Below are positions 14,597 to 22,163 of a stretch of 29,896 nucleotides of DNA, piece after piece. This stretch comes from Caulobacter segnis (GTDB lineage: Bacteria; Pseudomonadota; Alphaproteobacteria; Caulobacterales; Caulobacteraceae): assembly GCF_003243465.1 (NCBI RefSeq), contig NZ_QFQZ01000061.1, positions 1 to 29,896 of the forward strand, read 5' to 3'. Each line of letters opens with the position of its first letter. Positions within the stretch are counted from its first letter, which is position 1. A program made the translations under genes and the position numbers. The notes under the pieces are model-generated. The model saw only the letters and a program-made list of their open reading frames with translations, did not search any database and was not told the origin of the DNA.

Positions 14597-15814
14597 TTAG
14601 AAGTTGATCGACACCGTCGAGCGGCGGTTCAGCGGTTCCTTCACGCCATCGCCGGTGGCGACGGCCGGGGCGCTTTCACCCTTCCAGTCGACGGCCAGGG
14701 CCGTGGCGTTGACGCCCAGGCCGACCAGGCCATCGGCGACGGCCTTGGCGCGGCGTTCCGAGAGCTTGCGGTTGTAGGCGTCCGAGCCCGAGGTGTCGGT
14801 GTGACCCGTCACGACGATCTTGGTCGCGTTGCCGCCCTTGGCGTAGTCGGCGGCCTGCTGGACCACCGCCTGGGCTTCCGGCGTCAGCACGGACTGATCG
14901 AACGGGAAGTAGACCACGAACTCGCGCGACTCATAGGCCGGGGCGACCGGAGCCGGCGGCGGGGGCGGCGGGGGCGGCGGCGGCGGCGGGGGAGGCGGCG
15001 GGGGCGGCGGCGGCGGCGGCGGCGGGGGCGGCGGCGGCGGGGCGCCGAAGGTGTAGCGCAGGCCCAGGGTCACCGAGGTGTCCTTGTAGCGGCCCGAGAA
15101 CGTGCCGACGTCGGTGATCGAGCCACCGGCCGGACCGACGTTCTGCGTCACCGAACCCCAATCCAGCTTGCTGGTCCGCAGGTAGCGGCCGGTCAGGTCC
15201 ATCGACCAGTTCGGAGCGAAGTTCCAGCCCAGGCCGACGATGCCCTGCATGGCGAACGCCTGGTCGACGTCGTCGAAGTTGGTGTTCTGGAAGCGCGCGG
15301 CGCCGGCCGGAACGCCCGACAGCTGGCCGTACGCCTTGTTGTGCACCCAGGCCGTACCGGCGCCGACGCCGATGAACGGATTGATGCTGGAGTTCGGCGC
15401 CATGTCGAAGATGACATTGGCCATCAGGGTCGAGGCCTTCATCTTGCCGTCGATGTCGCCGCAGTCGGGCGCGCTGGCGCTACGGCCCACGCCGGGGGTG
15501 CAGAGGCCGATGGGCTGGGCGCCCGACAGGCCCTCGCCGCGAACGGTCTTCAGATCGTTCGGGCGGTAGCCGTACTCGGCTTCGACGCGCCAGTTCGGCG
15601 TGAACTTGTAGCCCATGCGGCCGAAGGCGGCCCAGTCATGCTCACCACCAAAGTTCCATTGGTAGTTGTTGGTGGACGTGGTCTTGACGTCCTTGGACTC
15701 GTGATAGCCGACGTCCGCGCCGACATACCAACCGCTCGTAGCGCTCTGGGCCAGAGCGCCCGAGGCGGCGCCCAGCGCCACCGTCGCCACGCCGACCAGC
15801 AACCGCATCTTCAT
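14597..15814 (-). CDS. OmpA-family outer-membrane porin with a 29-proline linker
   Basis: A 405-aa outer-membrane protein that probably tethers the membrane to peptidoglycan. A signal peptide (1-22) ends ALAQS. Residues about 27-255 form an eight-strand OmpA-type beta-barrel, starting GWYVGADVGYHESK and ending VTLGLRYTFG. A run of 29 prolines follows (about 259-287). The C-terminal OmpA domain (about 296-405) contains VVYFPFDQSVLTPEAQ and VTGHTDTSGSDAYNRKLSERRAKAV, with the Asp and Arg that bind diaminopimelate in OmpA. GAGGG precedes the ATG, and a U-tract terminator follows the stop. Two cysteines occur in one external loop (GLCTPG, PDCGD). The family is certain; the specific paralogue is not. 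Confidence 0.93.
   Translation of the reverse strand: MKMRLLVGVATVALGAASGALAQSATSGWYVGADVGYHESKDVKTTSTNNYQWNFGGEHDWAAFGRMGYKFTPNWRVEAEYGYRPNDLKTVRGEGLSGAQPIGLCTPGVGRSASAPDCGDIDGKMKASTLMANVIFDMAPNSSINPFIGVGAGTAWVHNKAYGQLSGVPAGAARFQNTNFDDVDQAFAMQGIVGLGWNFAPNWSMDLTGRYLRTSKLDWGSVTQNVGPAGGSITDVGTFSGRYKDTSVTLGLRYTFGAPPPPPPPPPPPPPPPPPPPPPPPPPPPPPAPVAPAYESREFVVYFPFDQSVLTPEAQAVVQQAADYAKGGNATKIVVTGHTDTSGSDAYNRKLSERRAKAVADGLVGLGVNATALAVDWKGESAPAVATGDGVKEPLNRRSTVSINF
14954..15040 (-). repeat. 87-bp CCN tract encoding 29 consecutive prolines
   Basis: Every codon from 15040 down to 14954 is CCN on the coding strand, mostly CCG with scattered CCC and one CCT. The plus strand is a run of GGC/GGG with several G5 blocks, which could fold as G-quadruplex DNA and could vary in length by slippage. 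Translation of such a run depends on elongation factor P. Confidence 0.95.
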
Positions 15815-16072
15815 TGGATGTACCCTCTACTTTCGAATGTCGTGGTCCCGACACGTTCCCCGGAACCCATGACGACAAACGCGCTCGGTCCGGATTTGGG
15901 TGTTGCCTGAAAGCCACAAACTTAGGCGAATTGTGAAATTAATGCGGCCCAGCGCCACCATGGGGCGACGACCAAACGGCGCCTCAGCTTGCGCGCTCTT
16001 GTCGCAAGAGCTTGAGATTGCGGACAAAAAGGCGCGTGCTCATACTTGCTGACGGGGCGCTTGGAGTATGGC
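15815..16072. promoter_or_regulatory. Divergent intergenic region between the OmpA-like gene and sapA
   Basis: This 258-bp gap must hold promoters for both flanking genes. The clearest element is a 7-bp inverted repeat GCTCTTG-tcg-CAAGAGC (15995-16011), 62 bp before the sapA start, which could be an operator or an RNA hairpin. A relatively AT-rich stretch (about 15915-15945) is the likely core promoter of the OmpA-like gene. No convincing -35/-10 pair was identified. Confidence 0.45.
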
Positions 16073-18064
16073 GTGAGTATCGAACCTTTTCCTCTGGCCC
16101 CGGATGACGCCGCCGCCGTCAGCGGCGGCGACACCCCCAACGCCTTCGTCAACGCCGACTCCCGGGCCGGCGTCGTGGGCGGCAAGCCCAGCCTGACCGT
16201 CGAGCAGGCGGCCTCTCAGCTGTTGCGCGGCGAGCCCGGCTGGTCGAGCGACCTGCTGAAGCCGGCCACCGTCACCTACGCCTTTCGAGCCACGGCGCCG
16301 GCGACCATGCCCAGTGACACCGCCGGCTTTTCGACGTTCAGCGCCGCCCAGATCCTGCAGGCCGAGAAGGCCCTGACCGCCTGGGCGGACGTGGCCAACA
16401 TCACCTTCATCCGGATGGGCGAAGGAACCTCGGGCGCGGCGGCCTATAGCGACAACGCCGCCATCCTGTTCGGCAACTACAGCTCCGGCCAGTCCGGCGC
16501 GGCCGCCTTCGCCTACTATCCCGGCAACTATACGCCCACCAACCGGTCGGGCGACGTGTGGATCAACAGCTCGCTGGGCTACAACGCCAATCCGACGGCG
16601 AGCAACTACGGCGGCATGGTCCTGGCTCACGAGCTGGGCCACGCGATCGGCCTCGCCCATCCGGCCGACTACGACGCCGAGGCCAACACCACCCTGACCT
16701 ACGCCGCCGACGCCGGCTATTACGAGGACAGCCGCCAGTACACGGTGATGTCCTATTTCGGCGAGAGCAACACCGGCGGCGCGTTCAACGGCGCCTACGC
16801 CTCGGTTCCGCTGCTGGACGACATCGCCGCCGCCCAGCTGGCCTATGGCGCCAACATGTCGACCCGCACCGGCGACACCGTCTACGGCTTCAACGCCACC
16901 GCCGGCCGCGACTGGTTCAGCGCCACCAGCAGCGCCACCAAGCTGGTCTTCGCCGTCTGGGACGCGGGCGGGACCGACACCCTGGACTTCTCAGGCTACA
17001 GGGTCGCCCAGACCATCGACCTGCGCCCCGGCTTCTTCTCCAGCGTCGGCGGTCTGACCGGCAATGTCGCCATCGCCATGGGCGCGACGATCGAGAACGC
17101 CGTCGGCGGATCGGCGGCGGACGCGATCAACGGCAACGCCGCGGCCAACCGGATCACCGGCGGCCCGGGCGACGACCGGATCGACGGGGCCCTGGGCCTC
17201 GACACCGCCGTCTTCACCGGCAAGGCGGCCGGCTACGCGATCACCGCGGTGGCGGGCGGCGGCTGGCAGGTCAAGGACAACGCCGGGACCGACGGGACCG
17301 ACGTCGTCGTCAATGTCGAGACCCTGGCCTTCGCCGATCGCGCCATCGCCCTGGTCGACAGCCGCGTCGCGGCCGCCATGACCAGCCTGCTGCGCCTGAC
17401 GCCGCTCAGCGCGCCGGCCGAGCCCCTGGCCAAGAGCCTGGCGTCGGACATGGCGGGCGGCGGAGCCTATGCCGACGCCATCGCCAAGGTGGTCGCCACG
17501 GCGGACGCCACCACGTCGGTGGCGGTGCTGTCCTACCAGTTCTTCACCGGCCGCACCCCGACCACGGCGGGCATGGACTATCTGGTCGCGCCGAACGGCC
17601 CCAACGCCAACAACCTCAACAGCGCCTACTACCAGACCTTCGACTACGGAAACCGGTTCATCAACTTCGCGGTCAATCTCGGCAAGTTCGGCGAGGGGGC
17701 GACGCGGTTCGCGACCGACTACGGGACGCTCAGCCTGCCCGAGGCGACGCGCAAGGCCTATGCGGCGATCTTCGGCCTGACCCCGACCGACCAGAAGCTG
17801 CACGACATGCTGGACGTCACCTTCACCCTGGGCGGCCAGACCATGACCCGCGGCGACTACTTCGCCTATTACGGGCAGGACGGGCTGAACGGCCAGGGGA
17901 CCAAGGCGGCGATGGTCGGCTGGCTGCTGGCCGAGGCCGCCAAGGCCGACGTCGGGGTCTACGCCAAGTCGCTGGCGGCGCTGTACGCCGACGAGCTGAC
18001 CCACGACGTGTTCGGCGTCGACCTGATCGGCGTCTACGCCAAGCCGGAATACAACCTGACCTGA
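16073..18064 (+). CDS. sapA: Serralysin-type metalloprotease with RsaA-like C-terminal anchor (SapA-like)
   Basis: A secreted zinc protease of the M10 serralysin type; SapA of Caulobacter cleaves S-layer protein RsaA. The 663-aa product has no Sec signal. The catalytic domain (about 60-270) contains HELGHAIGLAHP (His186, Glu187, His190, His196) and the Met-turn VMSYF (Met226). A short RTX stretch GGPGDDRIDG lies near 362-372. From about 480 onwards, YQFFTGRTPTTAGMDYLV and NRFINFAVNLG resemble the N-terminal lipopolysaccharide-anchoring part of RsaA. The start is GTG 16073, because GGAG lies 6 nt upstream, while the frame extends to TTG 16046. Type I secretion is expected; no transporter is in the window. 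The gene name is by domain order and resemblance. Confidence 0.85.
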   Translation: MSIEPFPLAPDDAAAVSGGDTPNAFVNADSRAGVVGGKPSLTVEQAASQLLRGEPGWSSDLLKPATVTYAFRATAPATMPSDTAGFSTFSAAQILQAEKALTAWADVANITFIRMGEGTSGAAAYSDNAAILFGNYSSGQSGAAAFAYYPGNYTPTNRSGDVWINSSLGYNANPTASNYGGMVLAHELGHAIGLAHPADYDAEANTTLTYAADAGYYEDSRQYTVMSYFGESNTGGAFNGAYASVPLLDDIAAAQLAYGANMSTRTGDTVYGFNATAGRDWFSATSSATKLVFAVWDAGGTDTLDFSGYRVAQTIDLRPGFFSSVGGLTGNVAIAMGATIENAVGGSAADAINGNAAANRITGGPGDDRIDGALGLDTAVFTGKAAGYAITAVAGGGWQVKDNAGTDGTDVVVNVETLAFADRAIALVDSRVAAAMTSLLRLTPLSAPAEPLAKSLASDMAGGGAYADAIAKVVATADATTSVAVLSYQFFTGRTPTTAGMDYLVAPNGPNANNLNSAYYQTFDYGNRFINFAVNLGKFGEGATRFATDYGTLSLPEATRKAYAAIFGLTPTDQKLHDMLDVTFTLGGQTMTRGDYFAYYGQDGLNGQGTKAAMVGWLLAEAAKADVGVYAKSLAALYADELTHDVFGVDLIGVYAKPEYNLT

Positions 18065-18122
18065 ATCCAATCCCGGCGCGGCGCGTTTCAGCTGGCGAGA
18101 CCCGCCGCTCCGGAGCCCTCGC

Positions 18123-18341
18123 ATGTCCTACACCGTCCGCGCCCGCCACCTGCACGGGGGCCACGCCCGCCCCGTCGACGAGCCCACGGCCGAGGCCGCC
18201 GCCGTCGCCTATCTCGAGGACTTCGGCCACGACGCGGATGAGGACGAGGCCGTCAGCCTGATCGTCCGCGACAACGCGACCGGACGGGAGCAGTGCTTCC
18301 GCGTGGACCTGACGACCGGCCGCACGGAGCCTTGCGGCTAG
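18123..18341 (+). CDS. Small DUF5961-like protein
   Basis: A 72-aa soluble protein beginning MSYTVRARHLHGGHARPVDEPT, with an acidic middle (DFGHDADEDEA) and a beta-like end (VSLIVRDNATGREQCFRVD). It resembles the uncharacterised DUF5961 family, which I recall from Caulobacter relatives. GGAG ends 8 nt before the ATG. It lies 58 bp after sapA on the same strand and might share its transcript. Two His-rich stretches (HLHGGH) could bind metal, which is speculative. Confidence 0.7.
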   Translation: MSYTVRARHLHGGHARPVDEPTAEAAAVAYLEDFGHDADEDEAVSLIVRDNATGREQCFRVDLTTGRTEPCG

Positions 18342-18386
18342 GGCCTTTAGCCTGAAATCGGGACGCCTGTCGGAAATGCCCTAGCC
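18336..18386. terminator. Bidirectional terminator-like inverted repeat between convergent genes
   Basis: GGCTAGGGC (18336-18344) and GCCCTAGCC (18378-18386) are perfect 9-bp reverse complements. Each arm contains the TAG stop codon of the gene entering it. The 33-nt loop is long and no U-tract follows, so function as a terminator is uncertain. Confidence 0.45.
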
Positions 18387-18545
18387 CTTGTGGCCGAAGC
18401 CGACCGCGACCAGCAGGAAGCTCGCCACGCAGGCGATGACGAAGGCCGCGGCGATGGCGATCACGCTGCGGCCGCGGCTCTGGGCCTTGGGCGTCTCGGC
18501 GGGGTCGGGCCGGGCGCTCGCGGCGCGGATGGGGGCCTTGGCCAT
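18381..18545 (-). CDS. Small single-span membrane protein, function unknown
   Basis: A 54-aa protein, MAKAPIRAASARPD at the start, with one hydrophobic helix (about residues 31-49, IAIAAAFVIACVASFLLVAV) and a short GFGHKG tail. The N-terminal part is proline/alanine-rich and basic, predicted cytoplasmic. AGGAGG lies 6 nt before ATG 18545, a near-ideal ribosome site that decides the start over an upstream extension to 18563. The gene is convergent with the DUF5961-like gene and stands 204 bp before the divergent TonB receptor. Confidence 0.7.
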   Translation of the reverse strand: MAKAPIRAASARPDPAETPKAQSRGRSVIAIAAAFVIACVASFLLVAVGFGHKG

Positions 18546-18674
18546 GCGGATCCTCCTGAACAACCATGAGGCCTTCAGCCGCGCGGAAGTTCCCGGCGTG
18601 GCGAAGATGGCGCCCGGATAGAAAAACGCGCCCTCGCCCGCAAATGAACTGCCTTGCCCCGGCGCGCAATGAAA

Positions 18675-18693
18675 TCCTATCAGATAGATAGGA
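18675..18693. promoter_or_regulatory. Palindromic operator candidate before the TonB receptor
   Basis: TCCTATC (18675-18681), agata, GATAGGA (18687-18693) form a perfect 7-bp inverted repeat, 55 bp before the receptor ATG. It contains a tandem GATAGATAG. It could be the site of a TetR- or Fur/Rrf2-like regulator; no regulator is adjacent. Confidence 0.5.
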
Positions 18694-18748
18694 CTACATG
18701 GTCGGCCGGCGCGCGGGGGCGTGCGTTGGCACGCCTCGGGGGCGGTCT

Positions 18749-21052
18749 ATGAAATCCAAGTCGAGAAAACGGGTCCTGCTGGCCGGCGCGCTGGGCGGGC
18801 TGATGACGTCGACCGCGCCGGCCCTGGCCGCCGAGCCTGGGACCGAGGACACCGCCGTCGACCAGATCGTCATCAGCGCCCGCCGCCGCGAGGAGAAGCT
18901 GCAGGACGCGCCGATCACCGTCTCGGCCGTGTCGGGCCGGGTCCTGCGGACCGAGCGCCTGGACCGCGTGGCCGACTACGCCGCCAAGATCGCCAACTTC
19001 GCGGCCCTGCAGCAGAACGCCCGGGTCTCGACCCTGACCGTGCGCGGCGTGGGCGGCAACGCCAACAGCGACGGCTCCGAAGCGGGCGTCGGGCTGATGG
19101 TCGACGGCGTGTTCTTCACCCATCCCGGCTTTTCGTGGCTCGACTTCGTCGACCTGGACCACATCGAGCTGGCGCGCGGGCCGCAGGGCACGCTGCTGGG
19201 CAAGAACACCACGATCGGCGCCCTGGTCGTCACCACCAAGGCCCCCTCTTTCGCGCCCGAGGCCGAGGTCAGCGCCACGATCGCCAATCGCCAGCGCTAT
19301 CAGCTGCGCGCCAACCTCTCGGGCCCGCTGGCGGGCGACAAGGTCGCCGGCCGCCTGACGCTGTCGGGCGACACCGGCGGCGGCTGGATCCGCAACAGGG
19401 CCGACGGCAAGCGCTACCTGGACAACCACCGCTGGGCCGTGCGCGGCCAGCTCCTGTTCGACCCCAACGCCGCCTTCAGCGACCGCCTGATCGTCGAGCA
19501 CTACGACACCGAGGAGTACAACAACCACACGCCGCCGGTCGGCGACCCGCTGACCTACGCCAACGGAACGCCGCGCAACGGCTGGGCGCGCCGCCTGCAG
19601 GCGGGGTTCGGCTATGCGCCGTCCTACGATGTCGAGCATCCCGACTATGACAGCCAGGCCCGCGCCGTGGCCCGGACGGACGGCGTGTCGAACATCGCCA
19701 CCTTCAAGCTGGGCGACTATGGCCTGACCTCGGTGAGCGCCTGGCGGCGGTTCTACTATCGCCCCGAAAACGACAGCGACTACACCCCCTACCCGATCTT
19801 CCGCACCGGCTATGACGTCGATGTCGACCAGTATTCGCAGGAGCTACGCCTGGCCTCGCCCGAGGGGGGCGAGGTGGACTGGCAGACGGGGATCTATCTG
19901 CTCAAGCAGCAGGTGCGCAGCACCTACCGCGTCCGGCTGCTGTCGAAGGCCACCGCCTTCTTCGTCTCGCCGCTGCTGCCCGACGCGGTGCTGGACGGGG
20001 TCGAAGCCGATCAGGTCGGCCTGGCCGACACCAAGAGCGCGGCGCTGTTCGGCCACGGAACCTGGCATGTCAGCCCGCGCGCCGCCCTGGCCGCGGGCCT
20101 GCGCTACACCCACGAGGATCGCGAGGCCTCCAACACCGCCTTCTCGTTCGGCGGCGCGGCCCTCACGGGACGCCTGGCGCCCTATCGCGCGGCGGTCACC
20201 GGCGCCGACTTCACCGTGCGCGGCCGGCGCAAGGACGGCTCGCTGTCCTGGCTGATCAACCCGTCCTACCGGATCAGCCAGGGTGTGCTGGCCTATGCCA
20301 GCGTCAGCTATGGCGAGAAGTCCGGCGCGGCCAATCTGGGCGCCCGGCCCGGCGACCGGATCATCATCGATCCCGAGACGTCGACTGACTACGAACTGGG
20401 CCTCAAGACGACCCTGGCCGGCGGCCGGGCGACGCTGAACGTCAACCTCTATCGCGACACGATCGATGGCTACCAGGCCCCGTACGTCGATCCGACCGGC
20501 GCGACCACCCGCTCCTATCTGGCCAACGCCGGCAAGGTGCGGCTGCGCGGGATTGAGGCCGAGGGCGCGGCCCAGGTCACGCCCCGCCTGAACCTGGCCT
20601 TCGCCACCGCCTGGGGCGAGGCGGTCTATGTCGCCTACAGAGACGCCCCGCCGCCGGCCGAACTGACCTATGCCGGCGCCGCGCCCACCGCGGACCTGTC
20701 GGGCGAGCAGACCCCCTTCGCGCCGAACTGGACCGGCAATGTCAGCGCCCGCTGGGAGCAGCCGCTGGCGAGCGACCTGTCGCTGTTCGCCTACGCCAAC
20801 GAAACCTGGCGCAGCCGCAGAAACCTCAATCCCCTGTCGTCCTACGGCCGCCAGCAAGGCTACGCCCTGACCAACGCCGGGATCGGCCTGCGCGGCCGGG
20901 GCGACCGCTGGTCGGTGACGCTGTGGGCCAAGAACCTGCTGGACAAGCGCTACGCCGTCGCCTTCAGCGCCGCCACCGCGGTGACGCCCTATACCGTGAT
21001 CCTGGGCGACCCGCGCACGGTGGGGGTGACGCTGAGCGCGCGGCCGTTCTGA
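18749..21052 (+). CDS. TonB-dependent outer-membrane receptor
   Basis: A 767-aa receptor for active uptake across the outer membrane using TonB energy. The signal peptide (1-27) ends TAPALA. A TonB-box-like VDQIVISARRREEKLQDAPITVSAV comes next in two halves, VDQIVISARRR and EEKLQDAPITVSAV. The plug domain (about 45-160) has TVRGVGG and ELARGPQGTLLGKNTTIGALVV, and the 22-strand barrel ends GVTLSARPF with a terminal Phe. The open frame reaches to 18698, but the signal peptide and the GGGGGCGG ribosome site support ATG 18749. The ligand is unknown. It lies beside the 4-hydroxybenzoate operon, so an aromatic or plant-phenolic substrate is possible, but nothing in the sequence proves it. Confidence 0.9.
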   Translation: MKSKSRKRVLLAGALGGLMTSTAPALAAEPGTEDTAVDQIVISARRREEKLQDAPITVSAVSGRVLRTERLDRVADYAAKIANFAALQQNARVSTLTVRGVGGNANSDGSEAGVGLMVDGVFFTHPGFSWLDFVDLDHIELARGPQGTLLGKNTTIGALVVTTKAPSFAPEAEVSATIANRQRYQLRANLSGPLAGDKVAGRLTLSGDTGGGWIRNRADGKRYLDNHRWAVRGQLLFDPNAAFSDRLIVEHYDTEEYNNHTPPVGDPLTYANGTPRNGWARRLQAGFGYAPSYDVEHPDYDSQARAVARTDGVSNIATFKLGDYGLTSVSAWRRFYYRPENDSDYTPYPIFRTGYDVDVDQYSQELRLASPEGGEVDWQTGIYLLKQQVRSTYRVRLLSKATAFFVSPLLPDAVLDGVEADQVGLADTKSAALFGHGTWHVSPRAALAAGLRYTHEDREASNTAFSFGGAALTGRLAPYRAAVTGADFTVRGRRKDGSLSWLINPSYRISQGVLAYASVSYGEKSGAANLGARPGDRIIIDPETSTDYELGLKTTLAGGRATLNVNLYRDTIDGYQAPYVDPTGATTRSYLANAGKVRLRGIEAEGAAQVTPRLNLAFATAWGEAVYVAYRDAPPPAELTYAGAAPTADLSGEQTPFAPNWTGNVSARWEQPLASDLSLFAYANETWRSRRNLNPLSSYGRQQGYALTNAGIGLRGRGDRWSVTLWAKNLLDKRYAVAFSAATAVTPYTVILGDPRTVGVTLSARPF

Positions 21053-21128
21053 GGTCGACCGCGCCGCGCTGCTGGGGCTGGTGGAAGGTCTTGTCGAAGC
21101 GCAGGCCGAAGGTCCGCGGCGCGCGGCC

Positions 21129-22016
21129 CTAGCGGCCGAACGGCGTGTCGGCGGCGGCCCGGGCGCGATATTGGCGCGGCGAGACCCCTTCGCCGCGCTT
21201 GAAGAACCGCGTGAAATAGGACGGGTCGTCGAAGCCCAGGTGAAAGCCCACCTCGGCCACGCTCATGTTCGAGTAGACCAGGGCCCGCTTGGCCTCCAGC
21301 ATGACCCGGTCGACGATCAATTCCGTCAGCGTCGCGCCGGTGACGCTGGCGCAAGCGCCGCGCAGCTGCTTGAGGCTGACGCCCAGCCGCGCCGCATAGT
21401 CGCCGGGCGACAGGCCATCCTTGTAGTGGAGGTCGATCAGCGCCCGATAGCGCGCCACCAGCCCCGCCTGGACGCCCACCGTCGCCGGATCCCGGCGCTG
21501 GGCGCTGGCCTGCCGCAGCGCTTCCACCAGGATCGTCATCAGGCAAGCCTCGACGGCCGCCGAGCGTCCGGGCGCGGTCCAGTTCAGCTCCCGGGCCAAG
21601 GTCGCCAAGCTGGCTCCGACGGCCGTGTCGGCGTCGAGCGCGCCATGGGCGGGGCCGGCGAAGACCTGTCGCAGGTCCGGCTCGCGGGCGCACAGTTCGC
21701 GAAGGTAGCTGTCGGCGATCGTCAGGACCAAGCCCGTGCTCTCGGCCTCGTACTTGAAGCCGTGCACCACCCCGGACGGCACCAGCACCAGGCAGGGCGC
21801 GGCGAAGGCGATCGCTCGGCCGTCGGCCTGCATGACCCCCGCGCCGGTGGTGATGTGGAAGATGTGGTTGAGGTCGGCGTGGGCGTGGGGACGGATGTTC
21901 CAGTCGTTCGGACGAGACCGATCGTCCAAGGATTCCAGGTGGACGAACTTGCCCTCGACGGTGCGGACAGGCTCTCCGAACAGGAAAAACCCTGGAACTA
22001 TAGACGCTTGCGACAT
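21129..22016 (-). CDS. pobR: AraC-family regulator of 4-hydroxybenzoate degradation (PobR-like)
   Basis: A 295-aa regulator with an N-terminal cupin-type effector domain (about 35-120, including RPHAHADLNHIFHITTGAG) and two C-terminal AraC HTH motifs (about 200-290). The second HTH shows SVAEVGFHLGFDDPSYFTRFFKRGEGVSPRQYR, read in pieces. It is divergent from pobA, where AraC-type PobR proteins of alphaproteobacteria are found, and is predicted to activate pobA with 4-hydroxybenzoate. No strong ribosome site precedes the ATG. Naming is from place and family; a different aromatic effector is possible. Confidence 0.85.
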   Translation of the reverse strand: MSQASIVPGFFLFGEPVRTVEGKFVHLESLDDRSRPNDWNIRPHAHADLNHIFHITTGAGVMQADGRAIAFAAPCLVLVPSGVVHGFKYEAESTGLVLTIADSYLRELCAREPDLRQVFAGPAHGALDADTAVGASLATLARELNWTAPGRSAAVEACLMTILVEALRQASAQRRDPATVGVQAGLVARYRALIDLHYKDGLSPGDYAARLGVSLKQLRGACASVTGATLTELIVDRVMLEAKRALVYSNMSVAEVGFHLGFDDPSYFTRFFKRGEGVSPRQYRARAAADTPFGR

Positions 22017-22093
22017 CGTGAGACCGGACTTGGCGCGAACGAAGAGGTCACGAAAGTCCTAGTTTTGGGCGCCTCCGTCCATCCCCATCGGCC

Positions 22094-22107
22094 TTGATGA
22101 AGATCAA
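22094..22107. promoter_or_regulatory. Perfect FNR/FixK-type box in the pobR-pobA intergenic region
   Basis: TTGATGAAGATCAA matches TTGAT-N4-ATCAA at all ten specified bases. It lies 57 bp before the pobA TTG and 77 bp before the pobR ATG. If bound by FixK at -41.5, transcription of pobA would begin near 22142. A small hairpin GTCGCT-cgaa-AGCGAC (22118-22133) follows. The 147-bp region shows no clear -35/-10. Confidence 0.65.
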
Positions 22108-22163
22108 GATCCCTCCAGGTCGCTCGAAAGCGACGAGGCCAGACATGGCTTGGAGGAAACCCA

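Noticed and set aside
14941..15160. Gly/Arg- or Ala-rich frames across the G-rich tract, and the tract as a minisatellite or CRISPR-like repeat
   Set aside because: The tract is explained by consecutive proline codons within the OmpA-family gene; there are no unique spacers.
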